Assembly (NCBI RefSeq): GCF_001650495.1
Contig: NZ_LWCS01000087.1
Span: forward strand, 1-64,000
Length of the DNA: 64,000 nt
Reading direction: 5' to 3'
From: Mycolicibacterium iranicum
GTDB lineage: Bacteria; Actinomycetota; Actinomycetes; Mycobacteriales; Mycobacteriaceae
Part shown: positions 34,306 to 44,784 of the stretch, one piece after another
Numbering within the stretch: the stretch's first letter is position 1
Layout: each line of letters opens with the position of its first letter
Program-made: the position numbers and the translations under genes
Notes under the pieces: generated by a model
The model's database searches: none
Told to the model about the DNA's origin: nothing
What the model saw: only the letters and a program-made list of their open reading frames with translations

Positions 34306-35792
34306 TCGCGCTGACTTTGAGCCGGATCGCCGAGATCGTCGGCGGCCGCCTGGCCGACGTGTCCGCCGACGAGGCGAGCCGCATCCAGGTGACGGGCACC
34401 GTCGAGTTCGACTCTCGGAAGGTGACACCCGGCGGTCTGTTCCTCGCGCTTCCGGGCGCACGCACGGACGGGCACGACTTCGCCACGACGGCCATCGGCG
34501 CGGGTGCGGTGGCGGTGCTGGCGGCACGGCCGGTCGGGGTGCCCGCTGTCGTCGTCGACCCCGTGGCCCCGGACACCGCGGCGGGGACGGCCGGGGTGCT
34601 CGAACATGACGCCGACGGTTCCGGTGCTGCGGTGCTTGCCGCCCTGGCGCGGCTGGCGGCCGCGGTGGCCACCGAACTCGTCGAGGACGGGCTGACCATC
34701 ATCGGCATCACCGGCTCGTCGGGCAAGACGTCGACCAAGGACCTCATCGCCGCGGTACTCGCCCCGCTCGGCGAGGTGATCGCCCCGCCGGGGTCCTTCA
34801 ACAACGAGCTCGGCCATCCCTGGACAGTGCTGCGCTCCACCCCGTCGACGGACTTCCTCGTGCTGGAGATGTCGGCGCGTCACCCCGGCAACATCGCCGC
34901 CCTTGCCCGGATCGCCCCGCCCTCGATCGGCGCCGTGCTCAACGTCGGCACCGCCCATCTTGGCGAGTTCGGCTCCCGCGAAGCCATTGCCGCGACGAAA
35001 TCGGAGCTGCCGCAAGCAGTTCCGGCGTCCGGTGTGGTGGTCCTCAACGCTGACGACCCGGTCGTGTCCGCCATGGCGGACGTCACCTCCGCGCGCGTGG
35101 TGCGGGTGGGCCGCGGTCCGGACGCAGACGTGCGCGCCGACGGGGTCAGCTTGGATCCGCTGGCGCGGCCCAGCTTCACGCTGCACGCGGCAGGTTCAGA
35201 GGTTCCCGTCACCCTCGCGGTGCACGGCGACCACCAGGTGTCCAACGCGCTCACGGCTGCGGCCATCGCGCTGGAGTGCGGCGCCACGCTGGAACAGGTG
35301 GCGGCATCACTTGCCGCGGCGGGTCCGGCGTCGCGGCACCGGATGCAGGTCAGCACCCGCCAGGACGGCGTGACGATCATCAACGACGCCTACAACGCGA
35401 ACCCGGATTCAATGGCCGCCGGGCTCAAAGCGCTCGCCTGGATGGCCCGGGGAAGCCGGAGCTTTGCCGTGCTGGGCGAGATGGCCGAGCTCGGTGACGA
35501 TGCGATAAGCGAGCATGACCGCATCGGCAGACTGGCTGTGCGCTTAGATGTCTCTCGACTCATCGTCGTCGGATCCGGGAGGCCTATGAGCGCCATGCTG
35601 CACGGGGCAGTCATGGAGGGGTCGTGGGGATCCGAGGTGACCCAGGTCGCCGACGCCGACGCCGCACTGGCTCTGGTGCGCGACGAACTTCAGGCCGGCG
35701 ACGTGGTCCTGGTCAAGGCCTCCAACTCCGCTGGGCTCGGTGCGCTGGCAGATGAGCTGGCGGCCGACGACACCGGCGAGGGCGCGCTGTGA
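34302..35792 (+). CDS. murF: UDP-MurNAc-tripeptide D-alanyl-D-alanine ligase MurF
   Basis: A 496-residue Mur ligase that adds D-Ala-D-Ala to complete the pentapeptide precursor. It has VEFDSRKVTPGGLFLAL in domain 1, the P-loop GITGSSGKTSTKD in domain 2, NVGTAHLGEFGS, and INDAYNANPDS in domain 3. The GTG start overlaps the murE stop, and its own stop overlaps mraY, both as GTGA. Confidence 0.95.
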   Translation: MIALTLSRIAEIVGGRLADVSADEASRIQVTGTVEFDSRKVTPGGLFLALPGARTDGHDFATTAIGAGAVAVLAARPVGVPAVVVDPVAPDTAAGTAGVLEHDADGSGAAVLAALARLAAAVATELVEDGLTIIGITGSSGKTSTKDLIAAVLAPLGEVIAPPGSFNNELGHPWTVLRSTPSTDFLVLEMSARHPGNIAALARIAPPSIGAVLNVGTAHLGEFGSREAIAATKSELPQAVPASGVVVLNADDPVVSAMADVTSARVVRVGRGPDADVRADGVSLDPLARPSFTLHAAGSEVPVTLAVHGDHQVSNALTAAAIALECGATLEQVAASLAAAGPASRHRMQVSTRQDGVTIINDAYNANPDSMAAGLKALAWMARGSRSFAVLGEMAELGDDAISEHDRIGRLAVRLDVSRLIVVGSGRPMSAMLHGAVMEGSWGSEVTQVADADAALALVRDELQAGDVVLVKASNSAGLGALADELAADDTGEGAL

Positions 35793-36868
35793 GGCAGATC
35801 CTGATCGCGGTCGCGATCGCGGTGGCGGTGTCGATACTGCTGACCCCGGTGCTGATCCGGTTGTTCACCCGGCAGGGGTTCGGCCACGAGATCCGCGAGG
35901 ATGGCCCACCCAGCCATCACAAGAAGCGTGGCACTCCGTCGATGGGCGGTGTGGCGATTCTGGCGGGTATCTGGGCCAGCTATTTCGGCACCCACCTGGT
36001 CGGCGTGCTGATGGACGGAAAAGGTCCGTCGGCCTCCGGCCTGTTGGTGTTGGGCCTGGCCACGGCGCTGGGCGTCGTCGGTTTCCTCGATGACCTGATC
36101 AAGCTCCGGCGCGCACGCAACCTGGGTCTGAACAAGACGGCCAAGACGGTCGGAATCCTCGTCGCCGCGGTGCTCTTCGGGGTGCTCGCGCTGCAATTCC
36201 GCAACGCCGACGGGCTCACCCCGGGCAGCCCCGAGCTGTCCTACGTGCGCGAGATCGCGACCGTCACGCTGGCGCCCGCGGTGTTCGTGTTGTTCTGCGT
36301 GGTGATCGTCAGCGCGTGGTCGAACGCGGTGAACTTCACCGACGGGCTCGACGGCCTCGCCGCAGGCGCGATGGCGATGGTCTGCGCGGCCTATGTCCTC
36401 ATCACGTTCTGGCAGTTCCGCAACGCCTGCGCGACCAGTCCCGGTGTGGGTTGCTACAACGTGCGCGACCCGCTCGACCTCGCGATCATCGCCGCGGCCA
36501 CCGCCGGAGCCTGCATCGGGTTCCTGTGGTGGAACGCAGCGCCGGCCAAAATCTTCATGGGTGACACCGGCTCACTGGCGCTCGGCGGCGTCATCGCGGG
36601 CCTGTCCGTCACCAGCCGCACCGAGATGCTCGCGGTCGTCCTCGGCGCGCTGTTCGTCGCGGAGGTCACCTCGGTCGTCGTGCAGATCCTCGCGTTCCGC
36701 ACGACCGGACGCCGGGTGTTCCGGATGGCGCCGTTTCACCACCACTTCGAATTGGTGGGATGGGCCGAAACGACGGTGATCATCCGGTTCTGGTTGCTGA
36801 CCGCCATTGCCTGCGGGCTCGGTGTGGCGCTCTTCTACAGCGAATGGCTGACCACTGTCGGGGCTTGA
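35789..36868 (+). CDS. mraY: Phospho-MurNAc-pentapeptide transferase MraY (MurX)
   Basis: A 359-residue integral membrane enzyme with about ten hydrophobic segments that moves phospho-MurNAc-pentapeptide to decaprenyl phosphate, forming lipid I. Active-site motifs are FLDDLIKL, NFTDGLDGLAAG and KIFMGDTGSLALGG, and the family marker HHHFELVGW. The GTG start overlaps the murF stop. The murD reading frame begins inside its last 14 bp at a CTG. Confidence 0.95.
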   Translation: MRQILIAVAIAVAVSILLTPVLIRLFTRQGFGHEIREDGPPSHHKKRGTPSMGGVAILAGIWASYFGTHLVGVLMDGKGPSASGLLVLGLATALGVVGFLDDLIKLRRARNLGLNKTAKTVGILVAAVLFGVLALQFRNADGLTPGSPELSYVREIATVTLAPAVFVLFCVVIVSAWSNAVNFTDGLDGLAAGAMAMVCAAYVLITFWQFRNACATSPGVGCYNVRDPLDLAIIAAATAGACIGFLWWNAAPAKIFMGDTGSLALGGVIAGLSVTSRTEMLAVVLGALFVAEVTSVVVQILAFRTTGRRVFRMAPFHHHFELVGWAETTVIIRFWLLTAIACGLGVALFYSEWLTTVGA

Positions 36869-38315
36869 GCCCCTGGTCGAGGGCGCGCGTGTCCTCGTCA
36901 CGGGTGCGCGTGTCACCGGCCAGGCGATTCTCGCGGCGCTGACGACACTCGGGGCCCGCGCGGTGCTGACCGACGACAGCCCCGCCGCGTTGACCGCGTT
37001 CACCCAGCAGGGCGTCGAGGTGCTCGACCCCGTCACGGCCGTCGACCGGATCACCGATTTCGAACTCGTGGTCACCAGCCCCGGATTCGCGCCCACCGCG
37101 CCGGTGCTGGCCGCCGCCGCAGCCGCAGCCGTACCGATCTGGGGGGATGTGGAACTGGCCTGGCGGCTGGACCGGTCGGGCCGATTCGGCCCGCCCCGGA
37201 AATGGCTGGTGGTGACGGGTACGAACGGGAAGACGACGACGACGTCGATGCTGTTCGCCATGCTCGAGGCGGCGGGCAGGCGAGCGGTGCTGTGCGGCAA
37301 CATCGGCGATCCTGTCCTGTCGCTGCTGGACCGTCCCGCCGATGTGCTGGCCGTCGAGCTGTCCAGTTTCCAGCTGCACTGGGCGCCGTCGCTGCGCCCC
37401 GAGGCCGGTGTGGTGCTCAACGTCGCCGAGGACCACCTCGACTGGCACGGTTCGATGCAGGCGTATGCCGCCGACAAGGCACGGGTCTTGACGGGCCGGG
37501 TCGCTGTCGGCGGCCTGGACGACGCTGTCGCCACCGAACTGCTGAGGGATTCGCAGGCGCCGATCAAGGTCGGCTTCCGGCTGGGTGAGCCGGAGCCCGG
37601 CGAATTGGGGGTTCGGGGCGGGATGCTGATCGACCGGGCGTTCGGCGACGACGTGGCGCTCGCGGCCGCCGACAGCATTCCGGTCGCGGGGCCGGTCGGT
37701 GTGCTGGACGCGCTCGCGGCGTCAGCGCTCGCCCGTGCGGTCGACGTATCCGCCGACGCAATCGCCGCGGCGCTGGCGAACTTCCGGGTGGGCAGGCACC
37801 GCGCCGAGGTCGTCGCGGTGTCCGAAGGCATCACCTATGTCGACGACTCCAAGGCGACCAATCCGCACGCCGCCCAGGCGTCGATCACCGCGTTTCCGCG
37901 GGTGGTCTGGATCGCCGGAGGTCTGCTGAAAGGTGCGTCCGTCGACGAGATGGTTGCTGAGACAGCGCACCGCCTGGCTGGTGCCGTCCTGATCGGACAG
38001 GACAGAGCAGTCATCGGCAACGCGTTAGCGCGACACGCGCCGGATGTCCCCGTCGTCGAGCTTGTGACGGGGGAGGATCCTGTGGTGCATGAGAACGATG
38101 TGGCCGGTGTTACTCGTGTGACTCGTGTTGTCGAGGTGGGCACCATGCCGCTCGGTGAGGCTGTGATGGCGGCCGCCGTCGACGCTGCCCGGGGGCTGGC
38201 AAGCCCGGGCGACGCCGTGCTGCTCGCCCCCGCCGGGGCCTCGTTTGACCAGTTCACGAGCTACGGGCACCGAGGCGACGCGTTCGCCGCGGCCGTGCGC
38301 GCAGCGACCGGGTAG
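36855..38315 (+). CDS. murD: UDP-MurNAc-L-alanine D-glutamate ligase MurD, probable CTG start
   Basis: A Mur ligase that adds D-glutamate. It has the P-loop VTGTNGKTTTTSML, NVAEDHLDWH and YVDDSKATNPHAA. The essential N-terminal nucleotide-binding segment (GARVLVTGARVTGQA) lies upstream of the first GTG (36963), and no ATG, GTG or TTG occurs in frame between the stop at 36849-36851 and that segment. CTG at 36855 gives the natural start (M)SGLEPLVEG and 486 residues, the same length as M. tuberculosis MurD as I recall. It overlaps the mraY 3' end by 14 bp. Confidence 0.9.
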   Translation: MSGLEPLVEGARVLVTGARVTGQAILAALTTLGARAVLTDDSPAALTAFTQQGVEVLDPVTAVDRITDFELVVTSPGFAPTAPVLAAAAAAAVPIWGDVELAWRLDRSGRFGPPRKWLVVTGTNGKTTTTSMLFAMLEAAGRRAVLCGNIGDPVLSLLDRPADVLAVELSSFQLHWAPSLRPEAGVVLNVAEDHLDWHGSMQAYAADKARVLTGRVAVGGLDDAVATELLRDSQAPIKVGFRLGEPEPGELGVRGGMLIDRAFGDDVALAAADSIPVAGPVGVLDALAASALARAVDVSADAIAAALANFRVGRHRAEVVAVSEGITYVDDSKATNPHAAQASITAFPRVVWIAGGLLKGASVDEMVAETAHRLAGAVLIGQDRAVIGNALARHAPDVPVVELVTGEDPVVHENDVAGVTRVTRVVEVGTMPLGEAVMAAAVDAARGLASPGDAVLLAPAGASFDQFTSYGHRGDAFAAAVRAATG

Positions 38316-38319
38316 ACCC

Positions 38320-39858
38320 GTGAGCAACATCCTGCACCGGCTGCGTAGCCGCCGCGCCAACCCGGCGAACGACGACGGCCAGACCGGCAAGCCGGTCGCC
38401 GCGCCCCGGTCCCCTCAATCCGCAATCGCCTTGCCGCGCACCCGCATCGGAGCCTGGCTGAGTAAGCCGATGACGTCGTTCCACCTGATCGTGGCGATCA
38501 CCGCATTGCTGATCACCATGGGTCTGACGATGGTGCTGTCAGCTTCGGGCGTGTACTCCTACGACACCGACGGCTCGCCGTGGTCGGTGTTCGCCAAGCA
38601 GCTGCTGTGGACCGTGATCGGTCTGTTCGCGTTCTACATCGCGCTACGGATGCCGGTGGCGATCATGCGCCGCTTCGCCTTCCTCGGGTACGGCTTCTCC
38701 GTTGTCCTGCTCGTTCTGGTGCTCATCCCCGGGATCGGCAAGGTGGCCAACGGATCTCGCGGCTGGTTCGTCGTCGCCGGATTCTCGATGCAGCCGTCGG
38801 AGCTCGCCAAGATCGCGCTCGCGATCTGGGGCGCCCACCTGCTGGCGGCGCGTCGCATGGAGCACGCGTCACTGCGCGAGATGCTGGTACCGCTGGTGCC
38901 CGCCGCGGTGATCGCGCTGGCCCTGATCGTCGCGCAGCCCGACCTCGGGCAGACGCTGTCTATGGGTGTGATCCTGCTCGGTCTGCTCTGGTACGCAGGC
39001 CTTCCACTGCGGGTGTTCCTGACGTCTCTGGGAGCGGTGCTGGTCTCCGGCGTGATCCTGGCGCTGGCCGAGGGTTACCGCTCGGCACGCGTGCAGTCGT
39101 GGTTGAACCCGACCGCCGACGCCCAGGGTTCGGGCTATCAGGCCCGGCAGGCCCGATTCGCGCTCGCCAACGGAGGTGTCTTCGGCGACGGCCTCGGCCA
39201 GGGCACCGCGAAGTGGAATTATCTGCCCAACGCACACAACGACTTCATCTTCGCGATCATCGGCGAGGAGCTCGGCTTCATCGGCGCCGCCGGCCTGCTG
39301 GTGCTGTTCGGATTGTTCGCCTACACGGGCATGCGGATCGCGCGCCGCTCCGCCGATCCGTTCCTGCGCCTGCTCACCGCCACCGCGACGCTGTGGATTC
39401 TCTCGCAGGTGTTCATCAACGTCGGCTACGTCGTCGGACTGCTGCCCGTCACCGGCCTGCAGCTCCCGCTGATCTCGTCGGGCGGCACCTCGACGGCCAC
39501 CACGCTCCTCATGATCGGCATCATGGCCAACGCTGCCCGCCACGAGCCGGAAGCGGTGGCCGCGCTGAGGGCGGGCCGCGACGACCGGGTCAACCGCATC
39601 CTGCGTCTCCCTCTGCCCGCGCCTTACGTGCCCACCCGTACCGAGGCGCTGCGCGACCGGTTGCGTCGCCGCCCCACCAAGCCCGACAAGGCTCCCCGGG
39701 CGACCAAGGACAAGAAGCCGTCGACCAAGTCGAAGCCCCGCAAGCCGCAGCCCGCCCGGCACCCGGTGCGTTCCGGCAGGCCGTCGGGCGGTTACGGTGA
39801 TATCCAGCGCAATCAGGGCCGGAGGGCCCGCACACTGGAAGGTCAGCGTTACGGGTGA
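38320..39858 (+). CDS. ftsW: Septal peptidoglycan polymerase FtsW (SEDS family)
   Basis: A 512-residue SEDS glycosyltransferase that polymerises lipid II at the septum with PbpB. About ten membrane segments; family motifs include GSRGWFVVAGFSMQPSELAK, QPDLGQ, NAHNDFIFAIIGEELG and LPLISSGGTS. A ~50-residue hydrophilic N-terminus and a ~85-residue Lys/Arg/Pro-rich C-terminal tail flank the core, typical of mycobacteria, where tails contact FtsZ and PbpB. The GTG at 38320 lies 4 bp after murD; the stop overlaps murG as GTGA. Confidence 0.95.
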   Translation: MSNILHRLRSRRANPANDDGQTGKPVAAPRSPQSAIALPRTRIGAWLSKPMTSFHLIVAITALLITMGLTMVLSASGVYSYDTDGSPWSVFAKQLLWTVIGLFAFYIALRMPVAIMRRFAFLGYGFSVVLLVLVLIPGIGKVANGSRGWFVVAGFSMQPSELAKIALAIWGAHLLAARRMEHASLREMLVPLVPAAVIALALIVAQPDLGQTLSMGVILLGLLWYAGLPLRVFLTSLGAVLVSGVILALAEGYRSARVQSWLNPTADAQGSGYQARQARFALANGGVFGDGLGQGTAKWNYLPNAHNDFIFAIIGEELGFIGAAGLLVLFGLFAYTGMRIARRSADPFLRLLTATATLWILSQVFINVGYVVGLLPVTGLQLPLISSGGTSTATTLLMIGIMANAARHEPEAVAALRAGRDDRVNRILRLPLPAPYVPTRTEALRDRLRRRPTKPDKAPRATKDKKPSTKSKPRKPQPARHPVRSGRPSGGYGDIQRNQGRRARTLEGQRYG

Positions 39859-40991
39859 CGGGGATATCGGTCCCGGCGGGGCAGGAGCGCATCGACCGGG
39901 GGATATCGGTCGTTCTTGCCGGCGGTGGCACGGCAGGCCACGTCGAACCCGCGATGGCGGTCGCCGATGCGTTGACCGCACTGGACCCACGAGTGCGCAT
40001 CACCGCGCTCGGCACCCAGCGGGGCCTGGAGACCAGGCTCGTGCCCCAGCGCGGATACGACCTCAAGCTGATCACCCCGGTGCCGCTGCCGCGCAAGCTG
40101 TCCGCTGACCTCGTCCGGCTGCCGATTCGGGTGCGCCAGGCGGTCAAGGAGACGCGGGCTGTGCTCGACGAGGTTTGCGCCGACGTCGTCATCGGGTTCG
40201 GCGGTTACGTGGCGGTGCCGGCGTATCTGGCCGCCCGGCGCCGCGTGCCCGTCGTGGTCCACGAAGCCAACGCCAGTGCCGGATGGGCCAACAAGGTCGG
40301 AGCCCGGTCGGCGGTGCGTGTGCTCTCTGCCGTTCCCGATCCCGGTCTGGGACGTGTCGAGGTGGTGGGAGTGCCTGTGCGCGAGACGATCACGTCGCTG
40401 AACCGCATGGCGTTGCGCGCTGAGGCGCGTGCGCACTTCGGATTTGCCCACGACGCGAAGGTGCTGTTGGTGTTCGGCGGGTCCCAGGGCGCCCAGTCGC
40501 TGAACCGGGCGGTCGCGGGTGCTGCCGAAAGCCTTGCTGCCGCGGGCATCTCGGTGCTTCACGCGCACGGGCCGAAGAATACTCTCGAGTTGCGCACGCC
40601 GCGTCCGGGCGATCCGCCGTACGTGGCGGTGCCGTACCTGGACCGGATGGATCTCGCCTATGCCGCCGCGGATCTGGCGGTGTGCCGGTCCGGGGCGATG
40701 ACCGTCGCCGAGGTCAGCGCGGTGGGGCTGCCCGCGGTGTACGTGCCGCTGCCCATCGGTAACGGCGAGCAACGACTGAACGCACTCCCGGTGGTCGAGG
40801 CGGGCGGCGGCATTCTCGTCGACGACCGTTCTCTCACATCGGAATTCGTCGCAGGCGCGGTGTCCGATCTGCTCGGCGACGAGGTTGGTATCTCAGCGAT
40901 GACGGCCGCTGCGGTGCGGGCGGGGCACCCGGACGCGGCACGCCGGGTGGCTCAGATCGCGCTCGACGTCGCGCGTGGGGGGCGGCGATGA
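39855..40991 (+). CDS. murG: Lipid II synthase MurG
   Basis: A 378-residue GT28 glycosyltransferase that adds GlcNAc to lipid I on the inner face of the membrane. Family motifs are GGGTAGHVEPAMA near the start, GFGGYVAVPAYLAA, and in the donor domain VFGGSQGAQSLN and CRSGAMTVAEVSAVGLPA. The stop overlaps murC as ATGA. A GTG start at 39855 overlaps the ftsW stop. Confidence 0.95.
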   Translation: MTGISVPAGQERIDRGISVVLAGGGTAGHVEPAMAVADALTALDPRVRITALGTQRGLETRLVPQRGYDLKLITPVPLPRKLSADLVRLPIRVRQAVKETRAVLDEVCADVVIGFGGYVAVPAYLAARRRVPVVVHEANASAGWANKVGARSAVRVLSAVPDPGLGRVEVVGVPVRETITSLNRMALRAEARAHFGFAHDAKVLLVFGGSQGAQSLNRAVAGAAESLAAAGISVLHAHGPKNTLELRTPRPGDPPYVAVPYLDRMDLAYAAADLAVCRSGAMTVAEVSAVGLPAVYVPLPIGNGEQRLNALPVVEAGGGILVDDRSLTSEFVAGAVSDLLGDEVGISAMTAAAVRAGHPDAARRVAQIALDVARGGRR

Positions 40992-42397
40992 GCACGGACC
41001 TGCCCGAGGAATTACAGCGCGTCCACATGGTCGGTATCGGCGGAGCGGGTATGTCGGGCATCGCGCGCATCCTGCTCGACCGCGGGGGACTGGTGTCGGG
41101 GTCAGACGCCAAGGACTCCCGCGGGCTGATCGCGTTGCGGGCCCGTGGCGCCCAGGTCCGCGTCGGCCACGACCCGGCGGCGCTGGACATGCTGCCCGGG
41201 GGGCCGACGGCGGTGGTCACGACACACGCCGCGATTCCGAAGACCAACCCGGAGTTGGTCGAGGCCCGCAAGCGAGGGATTCCGGTCATTCTGCGACCGG
41301 CCGTTCTCGCCAAGTTGATGGCGGGTTACACCACGCTGATGGTGACGGGTACGCACGGCAAGACGACCACGACGTCGATGATCATCGTTGCGTTGCAGCA
41401 CAGCGGTTTCGACCCGTCCTTCGCCGTTGGTGGCGACTTCGGGCAGGCCGGCACGAACGCTCACCACGGCAGTGGTTCGTGCTTCGTGGCCGAGGCCGAC
41501 GAGAGCGACGGTTCGCTGCTCGAATACAGCCCGGACATCGTGGTCGTCACCAACATCGAGGCCGACCACCTCGACTTCTATGGCAGCGTCGAGGCATACA
41601 CCGCGGTCTTCGATCAGTTCGTCGAGCGCATCAGGCCCGGTGGGGCCCTGGTGGTGTGCGCCGACGACACAGGTGCGGCGGCGCTGGGGGACCGCGCCGC
41701 GGCGTTCGGGGTGCGGGTGCTGCGGTACGGCAGTGCCCGAGATCTCGATGCCACGCTGGTGGAGTGGACACAGCAGGGCACTGGCGCGGTCGCGGAGATC
41801 ACGCTGCGCGGCGAGAAGGGCCCGCGCGTCGTGCGACTGGCGGTGCCGGGCCGGCACATGGCGCTCAACGCGCTGGGCGCTCTGCTGGCGGCGACCGAGG
41901 CAGGGGCCCCCGTGGACTCGGTGCTCGACGGGCTCGCGGGATTTGACGGCGTGCGACGCCGCTTCGAGTTGGTCGGAACCGCCAACGGGGTCCGAGTCTT
42001 CGACGACTACGGCCATCACCCCACCGAAGTGCGGGTCACGCTCGCCGCACTGCGTGCCGCGGTCGAGGGACAGGGACGCGCGATCGCGGTCTTCCAACCC
42101 CATTTGTATTCGCGCACAGAGACTTTCGCTGCCGAGTTCGGCGAGGCGCTGAGCGCCGCCGACGAGGTCTTCGTCCTGGACGTCTACGCGGCGCGGGAGC
42201 AGCCGCTGGCGGGGATCAGCGGGGCGACCGTCGCCGATGCGGTCACCGCACCCGTGACCTACGTTCCTGATTTCTCTGCGGTGGCAGCCCGGGTGGCGGC
42301 CTCCGTGGCGCCGGGTGACGTCGTGGTGACGATGGGCGCCGGTGATGTCACGCTGCTGGGGCGCGAGATCCTCACCGAAGTTGAGGCCAGGGCATGA
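40988..42397 (+). CDS. murC: UDP-MurNAc L-alanine ligase MurC
   Basis: A 469-residue ligase that adds the first amino acid of the stem peptide. Seen: GIGGAGMSGIARIL in the UDP domain, P-loop VTGTHGKTTTTSMI, EADESDGSLLEY and DDYGHHPTEV near the domain 3 junction. Both ends overlap neighbours as ATGA, continuing the coupled dcw operon. Confidence 0.96.
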   Translation: MSTDLPEELQRVHMVGIGGAGMSGIARILLDRGGLVSGSDAKDSRGLIALRARGAQVRVGHDPAALDMLPGGPTAVVTTHAAIPKTNPELVEARKRGIPVILRPAVLAKLMAGYTTLMVTGTHGKTTTTSMIIVALQHSGFDPSFAVGGDFGQAGTNAHHGSGSCFVAEADESDGSLLEYSPDIVVVTNIEADHLDFYGSVEAYTAVFDQFVERIRPGGALVVCADDTGAAALGDRAAAFGVRVLRYGSARDLDATLVEWTQQGTGAVAEITLRGEKGPRVVRLAVPGRHMALNALGALLAATEAGAPVDSVLDGLAGFDGVRRRFELVGTANGVRVFDDYGHHPTEVRVTLAALRAAVEGQGRAIAVFQPHLYSRTETFAAEFGEALSAADEVFVLDVYAAREQPLAGISGATVADAVTAPVTYVPDFSAVAARVAASVAPGDVVVTMGAGDVTLLGREILTEVEARA

Positions 42398-43338
42398 CGG
42401 AGCCGACCGAGCCCGGGACGGCCGAGCCGACCGAGCCCGGGACGGCCGAGCCGTCCGAGAAATCAGAGACGGCCGAGCCGTCCGAGATGTCAGAGACGGC
42501 CGAGACCTCCGAGGCCGAGGACTTCGAGGGCCCGCGGCGACGCGCGCGGCGCGAACGCGAGGAGCGGCGGGCGGCGCAAGCCAGGGCGACCGCGATCGAG
42601 GAGGCCCGCCGGGAAGCCAAGCGCAAGGTGCTGGGCCAGCCTGAGCCGCAGACGAAGACCCTGGGCCGCGGCACGGTGCGCGGGCTGAAAGTCCTGATGT
42701 GGACCGCGGTGTTGGCCGTCGTCGTGGTCGGCCTCGGGCTGCTGCTGTACTTCACGCCGATCATGTCGGCACGCAGCATCCTCGTGACCGGAGTGGGGGC
42801 GGTGACGCAGGAGGAGGTGGTGGCGGCCGCGGCCGTCGCGCCAGGAACGCCGCTGCTTCAGGTGAACACCGATGCGGTCGCCGAGCGGGTGGCAGGGATC
42901 CGCCGCGTGGCCTCGGCCCGGGTGCAGCGTCAGTATCCGTCGACGCTGCGGATCACGATCGTGGAGCGGGTGCCTGTGGTGGTCAGGGACTATCCGGATG
43001 GCGTGCACCTGTTCGACAAGGACGGCGTCGACTTCGCCACCGGCCCGCCGCCGCCTGGCATCCCGTATCTGGAGACCGACAACCCCGGGCCCAATGATCC
43101 GGCCACCGAGGCCGCGCTGCAGGTGATGACCTCATTGCGGCCCGATGTGGCCAGCCAGGTGGGCCGCGTCTCGGCGCCGTCGATGGCGTCGATCACGCTG
43201 ACGCTGATCGACGGCCGCACCGTGGTCTGGGGGACGACCGACCGAACCGAGGAGAAAGCCCTCAAACTAGCCGCGCTGTTGACCCAGCCGGGCCAGGTCT
43301 ACGACGTCTCCAGCCCGGATCTGCCGACCGTCAAGTGA
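42394..43338 (+). CDS. ftsQ: Cell division protein FtsQ
   Basis: A 314-residue bitopic divisome protein. A cytosolic N-terminus of about 100 residues holds an acidic Thr/Glu/Pro repeat and then an Arg/Glu helix; one membrane segment follows (VLMWTAVLAVVVVGLGLLLYF), then the POTRA domain (ARSILVTGVGAVTQEEVVAAA) and the beta domain. The start ATG overlaps murC as ATGA. The tandem repeats right after the start (42400-42501) make the N-terminus unlike orthologues that I recall. Confidence 0.93.
   Translation: MTEPTEPGTAEPTEPGTAEPSEKSETAEPSEMSETAETSEAEDFEGPRRRARREREERRAAQARATAIEEARREAKRKVLGQPEPQTKTLGRGTVRGLKVLMWTAVLAVVVVGLGLLLYFTPIMSARSILVTGVGAVTQEEVVAAAAVAPGTPLLQVNTDAVAERVAGIRRVASARVQRQYPSTLRITIVERVPVVVRDYPDGVHLFDKDGVDFATGPPPPGIPYLETDNPGPNDPATEAALQVMTSLRPDVASQVGRVSAPSMASITLTLIDGRTVVWGTTDRTEEKALKLAALLTQPGQVYDVSSPDLPTVK
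42400..42501 (+). repeat. In-frame tandem repeats coding the FtsQ N-terminus
   Basis: Two exact 24-bp units (42400-42423, 42424-42447; EPTEPGTA) are followed by two 27-bp units (42448-42474, 42475-42501; EPSEKSETA and EPSEMSETA) that differ only in the codon AAA/ATG and neighbouring base. All are multiples of three, so copy change keeps the frame. Confidence 0.85.
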
Positions 43339-43433
43339 GCCGGCGCGCAACACAAGAATTTGTCGTGTCGTTTCGGCGCGCCTGCTCGGCATGCGTGGCA
43401 CCCGGCCCTACCGTTCTGTTTGCGCGGAACAAC

Positions 43434-43439
43434 TTGACA
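43434..43439 (+). promoter_or_regulatory. Putative -35 element in the ftsQ-ftsZ gap
   Basis: A perfect TTGACA lies in the 187-bp gap before ftsZ, 87 bp upstream of its ATG. A convincing -10 at 16-18 bp spacing is not evident, so this is a weak call, but ftsZ is known to have its own promoters in mycobacteria. Confidence 0.35.
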
Positions 43440-43525
43440 TAACTCTAAGCCTCTTGTTGAGGTTGAGGGTTTGCTCCAGCGGTTATCCGCACCACGACAC
43501 GCAATCCGAAGCAGGAAGGGCACCC

Positions 43526-44710
<1,185 letters not shown>

Positions 44711-44784
44711 TCCTCCAGCCGCCCTGTGTCCGATGGTGCGTCCTCCGGCCGCCCTGTGTCCGATGGTGCGTCCTCCGGCCGCCC
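44711..44784 (+). repeat. 30-bp tandem repeat spanning the start of the yfiH homologue
   Basis: Two 30-bp copies (44711-44740 and 44741-44770) differ at one base; a third partial copy of 14 bp follows (44771-44784). Each full copy holds GTGTCCGATGGTGCG, so there are two equivalent GTG start codons (44726, 44756) in identical context and the N-terminal residues SDGASSGRP are duplicated. Confidence 0.85.

Noticed and set aside
36572..37834. Minus-strand open frame of 420 codons across mraY and murD
   Set aside because: Ser/Thr/Ala/Arg-rich shadow crossing two well-supported genes.
44711..44784. Possible CRISPR or insertion footprint after ftsZ
   Set aside because: Units are directly adjacent 30-bp copies without spacers, terminal inverted repeats or target duplication; simple tandem duplication.
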